From assembly GCA_035610835.1 (NCBI GenBank), contig CM069455.1, positions 20,535,874-20,599,873 on the forward strand: DNA of 64,000 nucleotides. Direction: 5' to 3'. Every line of letters begins with the position of its first letter. Within the stretch, counting starts at the first letter, position 1. The DNA comes from Ophiura sarsii. Taxonomy: Eukaryota > Echinodermata > Ophiuroidea > Amphilepidida > Ophiuridae. The notes under the pieces are model-generated. The model had not been told where the DNA came from, did not search any database, and saw nothing but the letters and a program-made list of their open reading frames with translations. Of this stretch, positions 19,162-34,100 are shown piece after piece. The translations under genes were made by a program, and so were the position numbers.

Positions 19162-22100
19162 GTCAGTATCTGGAATTTTCCATGACGAATTTCGTGATAT
19201 TTGTACACATTTGTGATTCTCGTAACATGCTGTAATGGTTGTCTGAATGTTCCTTTTTCTTTTTCTTGTACAGATGGACCTGCTGAAGCAACAGAGATGA
19301 ACGCATCGGATCAAAACGGTGGTGAGTTTTATTGCGAGTTTAGTTGTCGTGCTTCATGTGCAGTGTAGTGACAGCATGCAAAACGTGCGACACAACACAA
19401 TAACAAATGTCAAAATAATAATAACAAAAGAAAAACTAATTATAATTATCTGAATACAATCATGATTGGTTTTGTACCCCACAGAAAGGGATGGCTATCA
19501 GCTATATTGTTTTGCTTTATGTAAATTGTAATGAAATGGTAAAACAATTGAACTTGTGTGGGTGCGTGACAATTTCATTTATAAAATAATACAATTTTAA
19601 TACTCTGGGATTGGATTTATATAATTATGTTATTGAACGAACACATTGATTTGAAGCAGCGTACATTGCGGAAGCGCGCACAACCAGGAGCGTGGATATT
19701 TTATGTGCAATTATCTTTGTGCTGCGCATGTTATGTTGTGGTGTTCGCAGAGTTGTTGTAGACTCGAGACAGAGAGTCGCTAATTTTGTGACTTGCGACT
19801 TGACTTGCAAATATTGGCTTGTGATTTGATTCGGACTTGCAACCCTATGACTTGTGAACATGTGACTTGACTTGCGAAGAATGATTTGTGACCATTCTCG
19901 ACTGAAATGAGTAAAGTGGAACACTTCATCTGCCCAAAAAGAAAAATTTAGTGATCTCATAAACTTTCTAAATGGCATGCATATTTGTCGAATGTCGCAT
20001 TTGTAGGCCTGACAATCACGAGGTTGAATGCGTGTGTTATACTGGTCTTTCCAGACGAAAAGAAGAATAGCACGCCCATATTGTAATCTATGAACGCTAT
20101 TCGATATCAGTGTTGTCAATCTGTGATTTCGTCGCCTCAGTGATACTGTTGTTAGTTATGGGTTTATTTTTTATTTATTTTTTTATTTCTAGAGACAGAC
20201 AAATTATGTTTAAGGTGGTGATAATCAAATTGGATGATTTTTTTACAATTTGTGCGACCATTTCTCGTGACTTAGCCTGATTTCTTTTGGCAACCCTGAA
20301 CATTGGATAACCGATCGAAATCTGAAATCCAACACATGGCGAGTCTCATTATTCCGCGAGATGTTGCTTCCTCAATCAGAAGTTATAAGTTTAGCACCTC
20401 TAAACGGTCCTCAGTTTGCACTGAGGTTGTGGAACTACGGATGGGCCAAAATTGAGTTGGTCTGAACAAAATAATGTGTGACTTGACTTGGACTTGTGAC
20501 TTGATGTGTTTGTGCTGAATGTCTTGTGACTTGACTTGAATTGCATTAGGTTGTGACTTGACTTGACTTGGGACTAGACCCGGTGACCTGGGAATTGACT
20601 TTAGACCTGCAATAAATGACTTTTGACCATCTCTGGCTCTGGGTGTTAGTTCAATTTTTAATCATAGTCGGATTTGTAATAAATTGAACCAAGAGTCCAT
20701 GATTGAACGAACACATGGCATTGAAACAGCGTATTGCAAACATTGCGTCAAGCGCGCACAACCATAAAGCGTGATAATTTCGGGTGCGATCTTCTCTGTG
20801 CTGCATGCGTGTTGTTTGTTCAATTTTTAATCATAAACTACATTGTATTACTAATGTATTATAGTCTATAGCTCTGAGTCTGAAACATAGCTCTCTGTCT
20901 GACTTCTGAGAGCTTATAATATATGCATACAGTCCATCCTCTGTTATCCAATCCTCTTTTATCCGGATAACTCTGTTATCTGGCTTAATGATCCCAAAAG
21001 AACAATTTTTTTAATAGCCTAATCACTTTATGTTCACACTCTGAAGCATTTGAAGGCTGTCTTTTTATGTTGGTAGCGCTGATTAGTGGCTAAATGATAT
21101 TGTCGCTGTAATTACCCCTCATTCAGTATCCTTCTATTGTCTCAATTTGAGCATTTCAGGACAGTCGATGCAGAATTACACATAATTCGCTCTTAAATCC
21201 ATAATTTTCACTTATCCGATCATTGCTTGTTCCCATCATGTCCGGATAACTAAGGACAAGGGTTAGACTGTACTTCCAGGCCTAGAAATTTGTGCTAGAA
21301 ATTTGTGCCACAGTGCAGAAATCAGTGCAAAAAGAGATCATTTTGGTCAAACTTGGAATTTACCATTTTAACAAAAGAGTCCATTAATTATTTACTGGCA
21401 GAAATGTCTAGATTTTTTTCATTCAAAATTCTTAAGAAAGCTAACTATGTACATGTTAGAATCATAAGCGCTTGGATCAATAACAATGGTTTTCATAGCT
21501 TAAAGGTAGATGACCCGATCACATTTTCGTAACACAGAATTATTTCAAACATACGGAGATTTTCATATCATGAAAGCTCGTATTTTTCTCATCATCATAC
21601 TGAAATTTGACAGCCTAAATCGGTATAATTACGGAGAAATCGATGAAATAACGTCGAATTACCGCGAATGGTGGTAACCACCGATATAGTTTGTGTACTA
21701 CTCAATGGGTACACTTCACAGCATCTTGTGCGTCTAAAATAAGAACCATTAGAGCTATGCAACTCAAACTTTGGAACACGACTTTTTTAAGGATGACCTT
21801 TCATGTAGAATAGAAAACTTCAAGTTGAAATTCGGAACATCTACCTTTAATAAATGCACCTAATTCCCGATATTAATCATTCTGGGACACCCTGTATAAT
21901 TCTAGAAGAACCTATGACAAGTGAAACTCAATTTGTATTTTGTCTCATTGCAGGTGGCAGCGGAGGTGTGATTGCGCCCTCTACATTTGTGTTTGGTCAG
22001 AACATGGAAAGTAGAGTGGTCAAAGTAAGTTATATTAAACGATTATTATTTGAGTTGGTCTTGATGAGTCCAAAGACTTGAATAGTCTGAAACTGAGACC

Positions 22101-25100
22101 CTGTGAACCTTGGTAGCAGTAGACCTTGCTCTAGTGTTGATAGTGTTTTCACCATTCATGCATGTTCATCTTGACGCAAGCAATTAAAAGGGGTGTGAGA
22201 GTTCCTCTTTTTAGATGATTTCCTCTTCTTCCTTTTTTTCTTATAATGCCAATATTTCAGCCTTTTCTTTTTTCAGTCCATATTTGGCATTTTTACCCAA
22301 TTTTAAGCTGGTTTTTTTCTAGTTTTTGTCCTGTTTTCCTCTTTTTAATTTTTTTGTCTATCACACCCTGAATTAAAGAAGGGGCCAGATAATTTACATA
22401 GAGGCAACAAACTTGGTGGTCATTTCCCCACATTTGTTGAAACTTGTAATGTAATACATGAAGAAAATGCTTTATAACCATACAAAGATAATGTTTAATA
22501 TGAAAGAAAAACTTTTTGCTGTGCTGAGCTAAGAGTCCATGTGGGCTCATGGATCACTAGCCTACCATTCTGAATATTAATTATGTCACGATTTGTCTCA
22601 TTTAGAGGTAGGCTATGAGGGTCATATTTAGGCCATAGTTTCGGATCATTTCTTTTGGGCAAAATGAGATTTTGGTACCAAAATAATCCATATAACCTAG
22701 ATTTTCAGAACCATAAAGAGAAAACTCCAGGCCGCGATTAATTTAATTTTTTTAATTGCCCGATCGGGCAAGGCTAGGTCAACTTTTACTTGCCCGATTA
22801 TGCCCAAATAATATTGCGATATTTTTAAGACTTTTAAGATGGTATTGATGGGTCAGATTTCTTGCCGATTATGCCATTTTTTGCCATCCTTATTTCGACA
22901 ATCGGTAGCAAACTACACAATCGCGGCAGTTACCATTTTCCCTTCCCATCATGCAATAGCCACTTTCTTCAACTGACCTAAATCATCATTACGCATGCGT
23001 TGTGACCGTGGGAAAGGTCCATTTTACAATTTTTAATTTCTTTGGGATTTTTCGACTTTCCGAAGCCCGAGAAAATGACGTCATGCTAATAAATAGAGGC
23101 CACATGTTTTAACTCGAGATTACTCAAGATTTCAAGAGAACTTGCGAAATCGCCACGTCGCCACTCATGCGAGGTTCAAACATGTGCATTAAGCCCTTCG
23201 ATCACCGAAAAAGTGTGGCCTCATCGATCTGATATCGAGGTTCTTGTTTTTATGAATGAAAAGCTACGAGCGGCACTGTTTTATTTATTAAATAATAACG
23301 GAAGGAATTAAAGAAGGAATATGGGTACATCTTTGTGTTTCATTATATTTACAAAGGTAAAACTCAAAAACTGACTACAAACTTGTGATATTATTGCCAA
23401 ACTGGCGACTTAATATGTTTTCTTGTGAGCATTTGTACTTGCCCGATCGGGCAGCATGTCCTGTGGTTCAGCTAGCCCGGACAAAAAAATGGTTGCCCCG
23501 GGCTATCGGGCAGGCGATTTGTCGCAGCCTGGATAACTCATAAACACTCTTAATTTGACTAACAGTACACTAGAGTTATAAGTTGGGTGCTACAGTGTAT
23601 TGTAATGAGTCCCGAATATTTGAAAGTTGATTATCTCAGAATAGCGTTTTTTGAGTTAAGGCCTTCTGGCGCTCAGCCCTCGATATGAACTTGGCCCAGG
23701 CTGTGTTTAACTTGTAGTTTCATCCAGATCTTTAAGTTTTATTTAGGAAAAGTAAGACTGATTTCCACTGAACACATTTAAAAGTTCATGAATTATATCA
23801 AGATTGATTTTTGTATAAATCCATTTGGATCTGTTTTCTTGGCAATTTTACTTGGCAAGCACACCTGACTTTCTTCATAATGTGTGAACAAACCATTTTG
23901 CTAAACTTGTGTATAGATCAAAAGCGAACAATTGTTGATCAATTTCCCACATACACTGGTCGTGCACATGCTTCGTGTGTACTAGGCATACATGCAGGTG
24001 AACCAAAATTCTGTATGCGCTTTTAATGACTGCGTTGAACTTGTGAGTGTTTCAAGGTGTGTTAAAAATCACTATTGTTCTAGTATTATTTGTTTTAGAT
24101 AATAGTAGCCCATCGATCTTTATATTACCATATTGGGTTGTGAGTGGTATATATTGGTAAGGATGACAGACTTTAATATTACATGCACAAGTTAGTGCAT
24201 CAATAATTTCCTTTAATAATTTGCAAATTTTTACTTTATTTTCAGCGCCCTGCTGATGAGCAGCTGAACCCAGAAAATGCAGAAGAAGGTAACAGTCTTA
24301 AAAAAATTAAATAGAGAACAAAAATCAGTGCCTATTTGATAAGCCTGTAAGTTATAACGTTTAAACGCTCAATAAGCGTTTGGGCGTTTAAATGTTTACA
24401 GAATTTAATAAAAATTTTAAACTAAGCTTACTCATAATTCTTATTCCATACAACCATCACGGACAGCCTTATTGTACCAAATATAAATGTCAAAATTATT
24501 GAAACCCACTAATAGCAGTGACATCACCAGTGATGGTTTCCAGTTTTCCTTATTCCGTTAAAATACACTACCGGGTTCCAAAGTATCAGCAATCAATTAT
24601 TTCCTTTCATCTTGAAGCCGCTATTAACTAGGTTCAAAATTATTACGATAAAACATTTCTAGAAATAAATTCGTAAATAAACCCCGTAGAATATAGGAAT
24701 GCAGACCATCCTCAAAGATCTTCCCGGTGTCCTGCATCGCGTAGCATTTTGGCCTGTAACCATTTTAAACATGGAACCCCCATGAACCACCGTACAACTT
24801 GCGACATTTTCCGCTAAATTATCACAGCCCTAGCGCACATAATACTGGAGCAATTAGAGAATGAACAGCACCCACAAGAAGCTGGTGTCCTAATGAACAG
24901 TTCCCATTGTTAAAAATTTACATATTAATTTTGCTGGCATTAAAACCTATCGTATGTAGTGGCAACTCTGATGTAAGAGAAAGAGGGGGGAAGGGGGGAA
25001 GAAATGAGATATAAGAAGATGGTGAAAAGAAGTTGTATGAAAAAAGTAGTACCTGTTTGGCGCAGCAGATACGTACACTCAAAAGCAGCATATCGTGACG

Positions 25101-28100
25101 AAAAAGAAGTAAACAACTTGCTGGATTCGTTTATTTTATAAATGGGTAAGATTTCTGGTAACTTGTAGATTAAATTACGAAAATACATTTTACATGAAAA
25201 ATCATTTTGGAATGGGATATAATTATGATACATATGATACATATTATATGGCCCATACTTTCATCGTAGTGGATGCCTGGGTGCTCGGATATCCACTACT
25301 CAAAATATAGTCCGGCACCAAACTAAAATGTCCATCTTTTATGCTCTAATTAGGTAGAAAGAACTTACAGTCAGCATCATAATGCTATGGACATAATTCC
25401 GATAATGCGTGAGTACATGTGTACGAGCATGCATCCGTAAACTCTGAAGTGGGTACCAGACACTTTCAAAAATGACCGCGCGTCCTGATCGGTCAGTCGT
25501 GAAATCGTCACATGCATGTAGTTGTTCGAGCTCTGCTGACAACAACAAAACACGCTTGCGTGAAATAGTTTGAATTTCGTCCATAACACTACACTAGGGA
25601 CTATAGTACCTGAGAGGAATACAATTTGATTTCTTGCTTATTCTTGTAGATGATACAGGTACTGATGAGGAGGAGGAAGGAGAGTTTCCCAAGGCAGCTG
25701 CCAATGTAATGGCACAACGACCGCTTATAGCACCTGGTAAGTAGCACAAGACATGTGCCTCCTCAATAGCCAGAAACTGTGCCCCTCTAAACCTTGGTAG
25801 CAGAGACCAGGCTCTAGTGTTAGCACTAGACTCGTGCCTCCTCAATAGCCAGAAACTGTGCCCCTCTAAACCTTGGTAGCAGAGACCAGGCTCTAGTGTT
25901 AGTGTTAGCACTAGACTTGTGCCTCCTCAATAGACAGAAACTGTGCCCCTCTAAACCTTGGTAGCAAAGACCAGGCTCTAGTGTTAGCACTAGACTCGTG
26001 CCTCCTCAATAGACAGAAACTGTGCCCCTCTAAACCTTGGTAGCAAAGACCAGGCTCTAGTGTTAGCATTAGACTCGTGCCTCCTCAATAGCCAGAAACT
26101 GTGCCCTTCTAAACCTTGGTAGCAAAGACCAGGCTCTAGTGTTAGCACTAGACTTGTGCCTCCGCAATAGCCAGAAACTGTGCCCCTCTAAACCTTGGTA
26201 GCAAAGACCAGGCTCTAGTGTTAGCACTAGACTCGTGTCTCCTCAATAGCTCAAAACTGTGCCCCTCTAAACCTTGGTAGCATAGACCAGGCTCTAGTGT
26301 TAGCACTAGAAGTGTGCCTCCTCAATAGCCAAACACCGTGGCCCTCTAAACCTTGGTAGCAGAGATCATGCTCTAGTGTTAGCACTAGACTCGTACCTCC
26401 TCAATAGCCCCAAACTGTGCCCCTCTAAACCTTGGTAGCAGAAACCAGGCTCTAGTGTTAGTGTTAGCACTAGACTCGTGCCTCCTCAATAGACAGAAAC
26501 TGTGCCCCTCTAAACCTTGGTAGCAAAGACCAGGCTCTAGTGTTAGCACTAGACTCGTGCCTCCTCAATAGCCAGAAACTGTGCCCTTCTAAACCTTGGT
26601 AGCAGAGACCATGCTCTAGTGTTAGCACTAGACTCGTGCCTCCTCAATAGTCAGAAACTGTGCCCCTCTAAACCTTGGTAGCAAAGACCAGGCTCTAGTG
26701 TTAGCACTGGACTCGTGCCTCAATAGCCCAAAACTGTACCCCTCTAAACCTTGGTAGCAGAGACCAGGCTCTAGTGTTAGCACTAGACCCATGCCTCCTC
26801 AATAGCTTCAAACTGTGGCCCTCTAAACCTTGATAGCAGAGACCAGGCTCTAGTGTTAGCACTAGACTCGTGCCTCCTCAATAGCCCCAAACTGTGCCCC
26901 TCTAAACCTTGGTCGCAGAGACCAGGCTCTAGTGTTAGCACTAGACTCGTGCCTCCTCAATAGCCAGAAACTGTGCCCCTCTAAACCTTGGTAGCAGAGA
27001 CCAGGCTCTAGTGTTAGCACTAGACCCATGCCTCCTCAATAGCTTCAAACTGTGGCCCTCTAAACCTTGATAGCAGAGACCAGGCTCTAGTGTTAGCACT
27101 AGACCCATGCCTCCTCAATAGCTTCAAACTGTGCCCCTCTAAACCTTGGTCGCAGAGACCAGGCTCTAGTGTTAGCACTAGACTCGTGCCTCCTCAATAG
27201 ACCCAAACTGTGCCCCTCTAAACCTTGGTAGCAAAGACCCGGCTCTAGAGTCGGGACGGCACTAGCATATGCATCGTCCTTGCTTACAAATTTTGTTGCA
27301 AGCAATTAAGAAGGGGCTAGACTATTTTACCTTCAGGCATTAATCTTGGTGGTATTTTTCCTTTTCTGTTGTAATAATTATGATCTGGCAGTCAAATTAG
27401 CTTAATTTGTTCTGAATTAGACATTTTAGACCAATTTTAAGTAATTTTGACATTAAAACTCAACATTTTTGATTGTTTGGGGCTGAAAATGCGGTGGGGC
27501 TTGAGCTGACTGGGGGGTAGGGGGGTCTTTACTGTGATGCCCCCATGCCCCCCCCCCCCTAGTACCGCTATTGGGTAAGTATAACATTGATATAATCAAA
27601 TAAAACCTTTATTGATCAACTTGCCAGTTGCTTGATACGTTTGTGTGTATCAGGAATGAACGCAGTGATCCAAAAATATGTACACCGGTTTTACTTGTGC
27701 ATGTTTTTTTTGAGATGCGTGTTAAAAATCTTCTCTTATTGTTGATCTAGAATAATTTGTTATGATCAAAACCAATTATAGAATCTGGTAAGAACAAACA
27801 CTATTTCTTGAGCAAAACTAGCATGCCTCACTTCATCAAGTTGTTATGCATATGGGCCCTATTGCATAATGTTAAGATTAATCTTTAAGTGAACATAAGA
27901 ATAGTTATTTCTTATAGTTATTACAAAGAATATTTAAGAATTCTTCCTGAGTTGAGCTTTATTTAGAAGTGCCAAATTCTAAAGTTTCATTTACCGTAAC
28001 TCTAGATCACCACATGGCAACAGATTTCTTTTCCGACCCCCTCAAATTCACCAGAAAGGTCACTCCAAACCCCCCAGCACAGATTGTTGAATTACAAAAA

Positions 28101-31100
28101 TAAATAAAATAGAATGACAGTTTTACCATCCACATTCACACTTCTTGTTGTCCCTTGCTTTGAATCAAGTTAAAGTACAATTTGGTATAAATGTATTCTC
28201 TTTGAAATTTTTGCAACATAGGTTCAGCTTTCAAAGCAGACAGTACAATGGACGCACAAAGCAGTTCATCAGAGACAGAGAAGTCAACATTTAAATTGGC
28301 ACCAGCAACATTTGCCAAATCAGGTACGGTCAATTGATGTGTAACTTATAAATACAGAAACTACAACAGTCTTAACGCTCAAGGTTTAGGTCAATAAATG
28401 CACAGGTTTTATTCTTGACGTAGCACATGTTAGTAACTCATGGTTACTGGTTCATGTATGGGCCATACATCTGTTCCTAATTATGATATGCAATTGCAAT
28501 AGGCTTTGTGTTCATGATCGATGTGATGAGTGATTCGTTACAGTAAGTGTGAGCCAGTTGACCTGGTAACGTAAATTTATATTCTATTAATTCATTCTTA
28601 GAATAGTAGTTACGAACTAATCAGAAAGCAGGAAATTTAAATACTTGAAATGCATTGATAGTGTCTAATTGCACTCAGCGTGCGCACCATACATATACAT
28701 GCGTGCACCACACGCTTTCAATATGTTGTTCATGTAGCTTGGGTTCGCCGATTTATACGGCGGGTGATATTAAACTTGTTAACATGTTTCTATTTGTTAT
28801 TGACGCGTGCATGCTACCAAAACTGTGTGGGTGTGGTCATAAATGCGCACATACGATTGGATTACTTTCACGCGCAGAGATTAAATATGAATATTTCTAG
28901 CCAATTTGGAACTGATTAAACTATAGGGGCTGTATTCTCGTACTAAACACGGTTTTAGCTAATTAAATGAGAGTTTATCTTTTAAACAACATGTTTAGCA
29001 AAACCCACAATTCTGTGAATCTCGTCCCCAAAGTGGTTGTGCATTCACTGTACAGGTATTCAATTTATTGTGGCCAAAATGGGTTACAGTATTAGATAGA
29101 TATCGACCGAATTCCTCAAATGAACATGTATTTCTAAGACTACGCAATCTGCATGTCAGCTTGCACCGGGCACGGTTGAGATATCATTCAAGGAATACAG
29201 TTGAGTATGTTTGAATATAGTTAAAATGCACATGTAACTACCCCTATACCCATGTTTAAAGTTGGAAACTTTTCATTGAGTTTGACGCGTGTTTAAGTTA
29301 AACAAATCTTTTGAGAATTTCGTTTAGTTAAACGATGTGTTTACAGTCAAAGTTAAACATGTTTAAATATGTATAAGAATACGAGCCACACAGTTTAGCT
29401 AAGGGCTATTTCCTATGCCTTGAGGCATCAAACTTGGTGAACATTTCCCTTGATTTGTTGTAATAATTATGATCTGACAGTGAAGTGACCAAAACAAATT
29501 ATATTTTGATATCAGCCACACAAGACATGGTAGCGCATTCCAAATTGATGACAAAGTTATAGTTTTAGGTAGCTATCTTATTTTTCCTTTTTTATTTACA
29601 GATGATAATCTGTCAGACGTAACCACCTCACCCCCATCTAATGCGTGTAAAGGAGCTGCCCTCATGCCAGCTGTGTTAGCAACACCACAAGAATGGCAGC
29701 CAACATTTGCACCGGGTAAGAGACCATCAGAAAAAATGACCAGGCATGAGAATTTCCAGCTAAAAACTATGGAACCTTTTTTTTTATGATGTCAACATTT
29801 ACCGCAATTTTATTTATTTTCAGCCTAATTTGAGGTATTTTGGTCAAATTTGGCATGCTTTTCCAGCTTTATAAAACTATTTCCAGACTTTCATAAGGTG
29901 ATAAGGTCAGGGGACTCGGGTCGGGTATGCTCATTGTCACAGTTCGTCAAAGGGGGCGAGAATTCATTTTCAAAGGATTTGGCGATAATCTATGGATTCT
30001 CCTCCATTCAAATAGTGTGTTAGACAGAATATCTACAAGAATCAACTGGGATTCTTGCAACTTTACCGGCGGGAATCTTTGCGAGAATGAATTCTCGGAT
30101 TCTTCTAGAATTTTTGACTCCTGCAGTGCTATTTTGGATCACGTTCATTCAAGATATGATACAGTATTGTGCATTGCATGCATTCAAACATTTGATAAAT
30201 ACTCTTATTCAATTTCACCTTGGGTGATCGGTCCTTACCTGATCTGCATGAGACAAACCATTTTTTAAAATTTATATAAATCACTCTGGTCTTAAACAAT
30301 CTCATGCAAATATTGTCTGGTATGGTCAGTATCAGGGAAAAACATGTTTCTGTTTATACTGGTTCCCTGCACCCTGGATCCCCACGCTAACTCATCCATC
30401 CAGGTATAGGCTTCTCCATTACTTGCGAGAATAGACTCTACACCACATTACATTGTCAACCGTTATCACATATGGGAAATAAAGATCAACACAAGTTGTA
30501 GATGTGGTGACGCATCGAATACCAAATACATTGTCGCGATGCCATGGCTACGGCGCAAAGAGGGAAGTGCGCTACACCATTCCTGTGAAGTCCGACGCTG
30601 TCATGGGCCCATATACAGCGTTTGCAGCAAATAGCAGAAGAATAGACACCCTTGGGTGGGGACAAAACAAATGGGGGCTCCGTCAGTTTGCATTACAAAA
30701 GTACCCAAACAGAATCATATTCTGTATGTATCCCTTCTGTCCTAAGATGTTTCATCTAAATGTTTTTACCTTTCTCTTGGCATTTTTTAAACAAATTATT
30801 GTGGTTTTTGTGTCGTGTTATAGCTGCTGCCAAGTCATCTTCTACACCATTCAAATTGAAAGAATCGTCATTGCAAGCAGCTACTGAACATGTCAATGGT
30901 AAAGGTATGTAGCTCTTATAGACATCTCTCTCTACACAGGCCCCAAGTTCAAATCCTAGTAATGAATGTAGGGTACATATCCTCCTGGTCAGTGTTCCAA
31001 CACTCACAGGAGCACTATGATCAGCTCACTACACATGCTTGAAAACTCATCAAATTCTGCTAAGCAATCGGAGCTGCAAGGTCGAGCTTACGTATTGAGT

Positions 31101-34100
31101 ATGTCCTTACGTATAAACGTTTGACCATTTTGGGGGTGAGGTTGACCATGCATACGTGAGGTCAGCCTCTTGTGATATGCTAGCGTCCATTCCTGAAACT
31201 GCCCTGAGAGAGAGAGGAAGGGGGTAATAGGAGAAAAGATTTGGGAAAATGGAGAGCAAAAGTGTGAGGGAAAGAAAAAGGTGAAAGCAGTGTGATAATT
31301 GATATTTTATAAGAAAAATAAATCTTTGCCTAATGGGAAGGAAACTAAATACCTGTGGGGGGGGGGGACTGACGTTATCAACGAGTTGCCCTCACAATAG
31401 TAGAGTAGAATTTTAACTTGAGATGTAAAGCACTTGGCGGTATTAAGAATAGACGGTGTACTACTTTGTAGATATCTAAACGTCTCAATTTTAAAATTGT
31501 GATTACAGGTATGAGAATGTTTTTTACGTTTTATTGTCCACATTTCTGCACTTTCTTTTCTTCAGGTTTTATCATTCATGATCATTCTCATACTGTGTGA
31601 TTAACATACATTAAAAATACAGTCCTCAAAAAACGAACAATGTATTTTTCACAAATGGCAATTAGATTTAATTCAAAACAAGGTGACAATGAACACAATC
31701 CTGTTCTACAGGCAAACAGATCTCAGGTAGGGTTGGTGGGCATTTCAAATAAAAAATCTAAAATGTAACATTTTCGGTAAATTTTCAACAGTTTTCGAAT
31801 TGTCAAAAATAGGCAACAAATTACATTAGTATCCTTTAAAAAAATCAACAACAAAAAAATTCAAAAAAAAAAAAAATTCAAATTTTTTTTTTTAAAAATC
31901 AAAATTGTTTTCAACAAAATAGACAATTTGAAGAAACAACTGGGTTAGTCGGGCCCATAGAACAGGGTGTATTTAGTCTCCTAACATAATTGATCACTCA
32001 TTTTTTGATAGGCCACAGCAAGAAGGAACCCAAAGGCAGAGCATTTGATACAAAACCTGATGATAGCGGTGAATCAAGTGATACAAGTAACGGTGCCCAT
32101 CTAGAGAATACAGACTCTAACCATTCAGTGCACAGTGCGTTTGGTAGTACTGACGATGCATTGGGAGAGTCGGGCGCAAGGAACAATTATTTCATCAAAC
32201 TTAACCCTGGTGATAGTAGAGACGTCGGGTTTGGGGTATTCGGCAAGTTTTCTGATTCCCAAATGGGTACCGTGAGCTTTGGCGGGAGCCGGAAGGTCAA
32301 GAACAATGCTGATGGGGCGTCGGAGAATTATTTCTTGCAGTTTGCGGCGGGTAGTGGGAGTGAGTCGAGGTGGGTATCTATCGGTAGAAAGATAAAATAC
32401 TGTTCTCGTATCATTATATTGAAATGGAACTATTACTAATAATTTTAATGCAGTGGGTGTGGTTTGATTTGGTTATTACTTTATTCAGTCATTTTAATTG
32501 GACCTCGCAATTTTTTGTGCATCCCTTGTCAGGTCCCAATGGGTGGCTATGATGTCTTCCGGAATCAGGTTGCGTTGATTTTTCAAAAAGGGGTGGTCAT
32601 TTTTTATGATCAATTTCCCCAGTTATTTTCTCTTAAACGTTTATTATTCAAAGGTTAAAAATGCATTAGCAAGACAATAAAAGAGGGGTTTTTTTTGGTT
32701 GCCGTACAATGGATGTATTTGTCCATATTTTTATCGTAGTTGTGCCGAGATCCACTACTCAAAATATGGACAAACCCATCCATTGTCACACCATAGTACA
32801 GCGACCAAAGCAAAATGTCCATCTTTTATTCTCTAATAAAGACTCCGTTCTACAGGCTAACAGACCTCTCAGGTAGTGTCAGTTGGTCTGGCCTTGTTTG
32901 TTTTGTTTTGCTTTCCCCAAAAATGTGTTAAAGGAGGTGTGCCGCAAGCAAAACATTGTGCATTATATGTTAGGGAAATAATTATCAAGCCCATAAAGCG
33001 TAATTATATAGAACAAAACATCATACTTATCACAAAAACGAATACACAGTGCCATCTCTCAATATGCAATTTTTAAAATTTGCGGCGATCGAAAGTCCTG
33101 TGTGTCGATATAGTCCTAGTTATACAATGCACCACATGCGCAAATTTTAGCACAATAATCATGATGTCATCCACACCGGGGCTTTCGATCGCTGCAAATT
33201 TTAAATGTCGCATGTTGAGTGATGGCAGTTTTTATTCGTTTTTATGATAATTAGTATGATGTTTGGTCTATATAACTACACGATTTTGGCCTGACATTTA
33301 TTTTTCTAACATATATTGCACAATGTTGCTGAATTTTTAACTCTTTTTTGAAATTTTCAAAACTTTTTCACAAATGTTCAAGCATCAAGGAATTTTCAGG
33401 AGAATCCCTTTTTCAATACCTCAAAAAAGTTCCAGGCTGACTAGCAAACAAAGTAAGAACATTTTTGGGAAAAAAGACAAATATGCCAAACCAACAGACC
33501 CATACATTGTACTCACAGGGGTGTGATAGTTCCTCTTTTTAGCTGATTTCCTCTTTTTTGAAATTTTTCTTATGCCAAAATGTCAGCGTTTTCTTTTCTT
33601 TTCAGCCCATATTTGGCATTTTTGCCCAATTTTATGCTGTTTTTCCTCGTTTTTGTCTGTTTTCCTCTTTTCTTATTTGTGGCCTCTCACACCCCTGTAC
33701 TCAAGCATCTCACATATTTTGTATTTGTCTCTACACGTAGCTCCAAGGCAGCTACTCCAACTGAAGCCACTTCTAGTACATCTGTGATATCATCTACATC
33801 AGCTTCAGGTGATAAGACCCCAGCAACAGGGGGGCCTGCAGGGGGCAGCACAGCGAGGCCTGCAGGGGGAGGCAGCACAGCGAGTAGTCCACCAAACCTC
33901 AGCCTCAGTGGGTCAGGTTCATCGTTTGTATTTGGACAACATATGAATGAAAGAGTCACTGTAAGTAAAAATGTCTCAACTATAGAATACTCTGCATAGA
34001 CTACTATAACATTTTGCTAGCAATTTAATTTCGCTAATTTCACTAGGAGATCCAATTCGCCAAATTAAATTGCCGCCAATTATATTATTTATAATGGTTA

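Noticed and set aside
19625..20119. 164-codon open frame on -
   Set aside because: It is opened by the GACTTG repeats read in reverse, inside RANBP3 intron 2.
25757..27245. Regular array resembling CRISPR
   Set aside because: The whole 79-bp unit is conserved with no unique spacers, it lies in an intron of an animal gene, and no cas-like gene is present.
25594..27305. Open frames on - with repeated LEPGLCYQGLEGHS
   Set aside because: They are translations of the 79-bp minisatellite; the shared peptide only reflects the DNA repeat.
33687..33959. 90-codon open frame on -
   Set aside because: Antisense shadow of RANBP3 exon 10.
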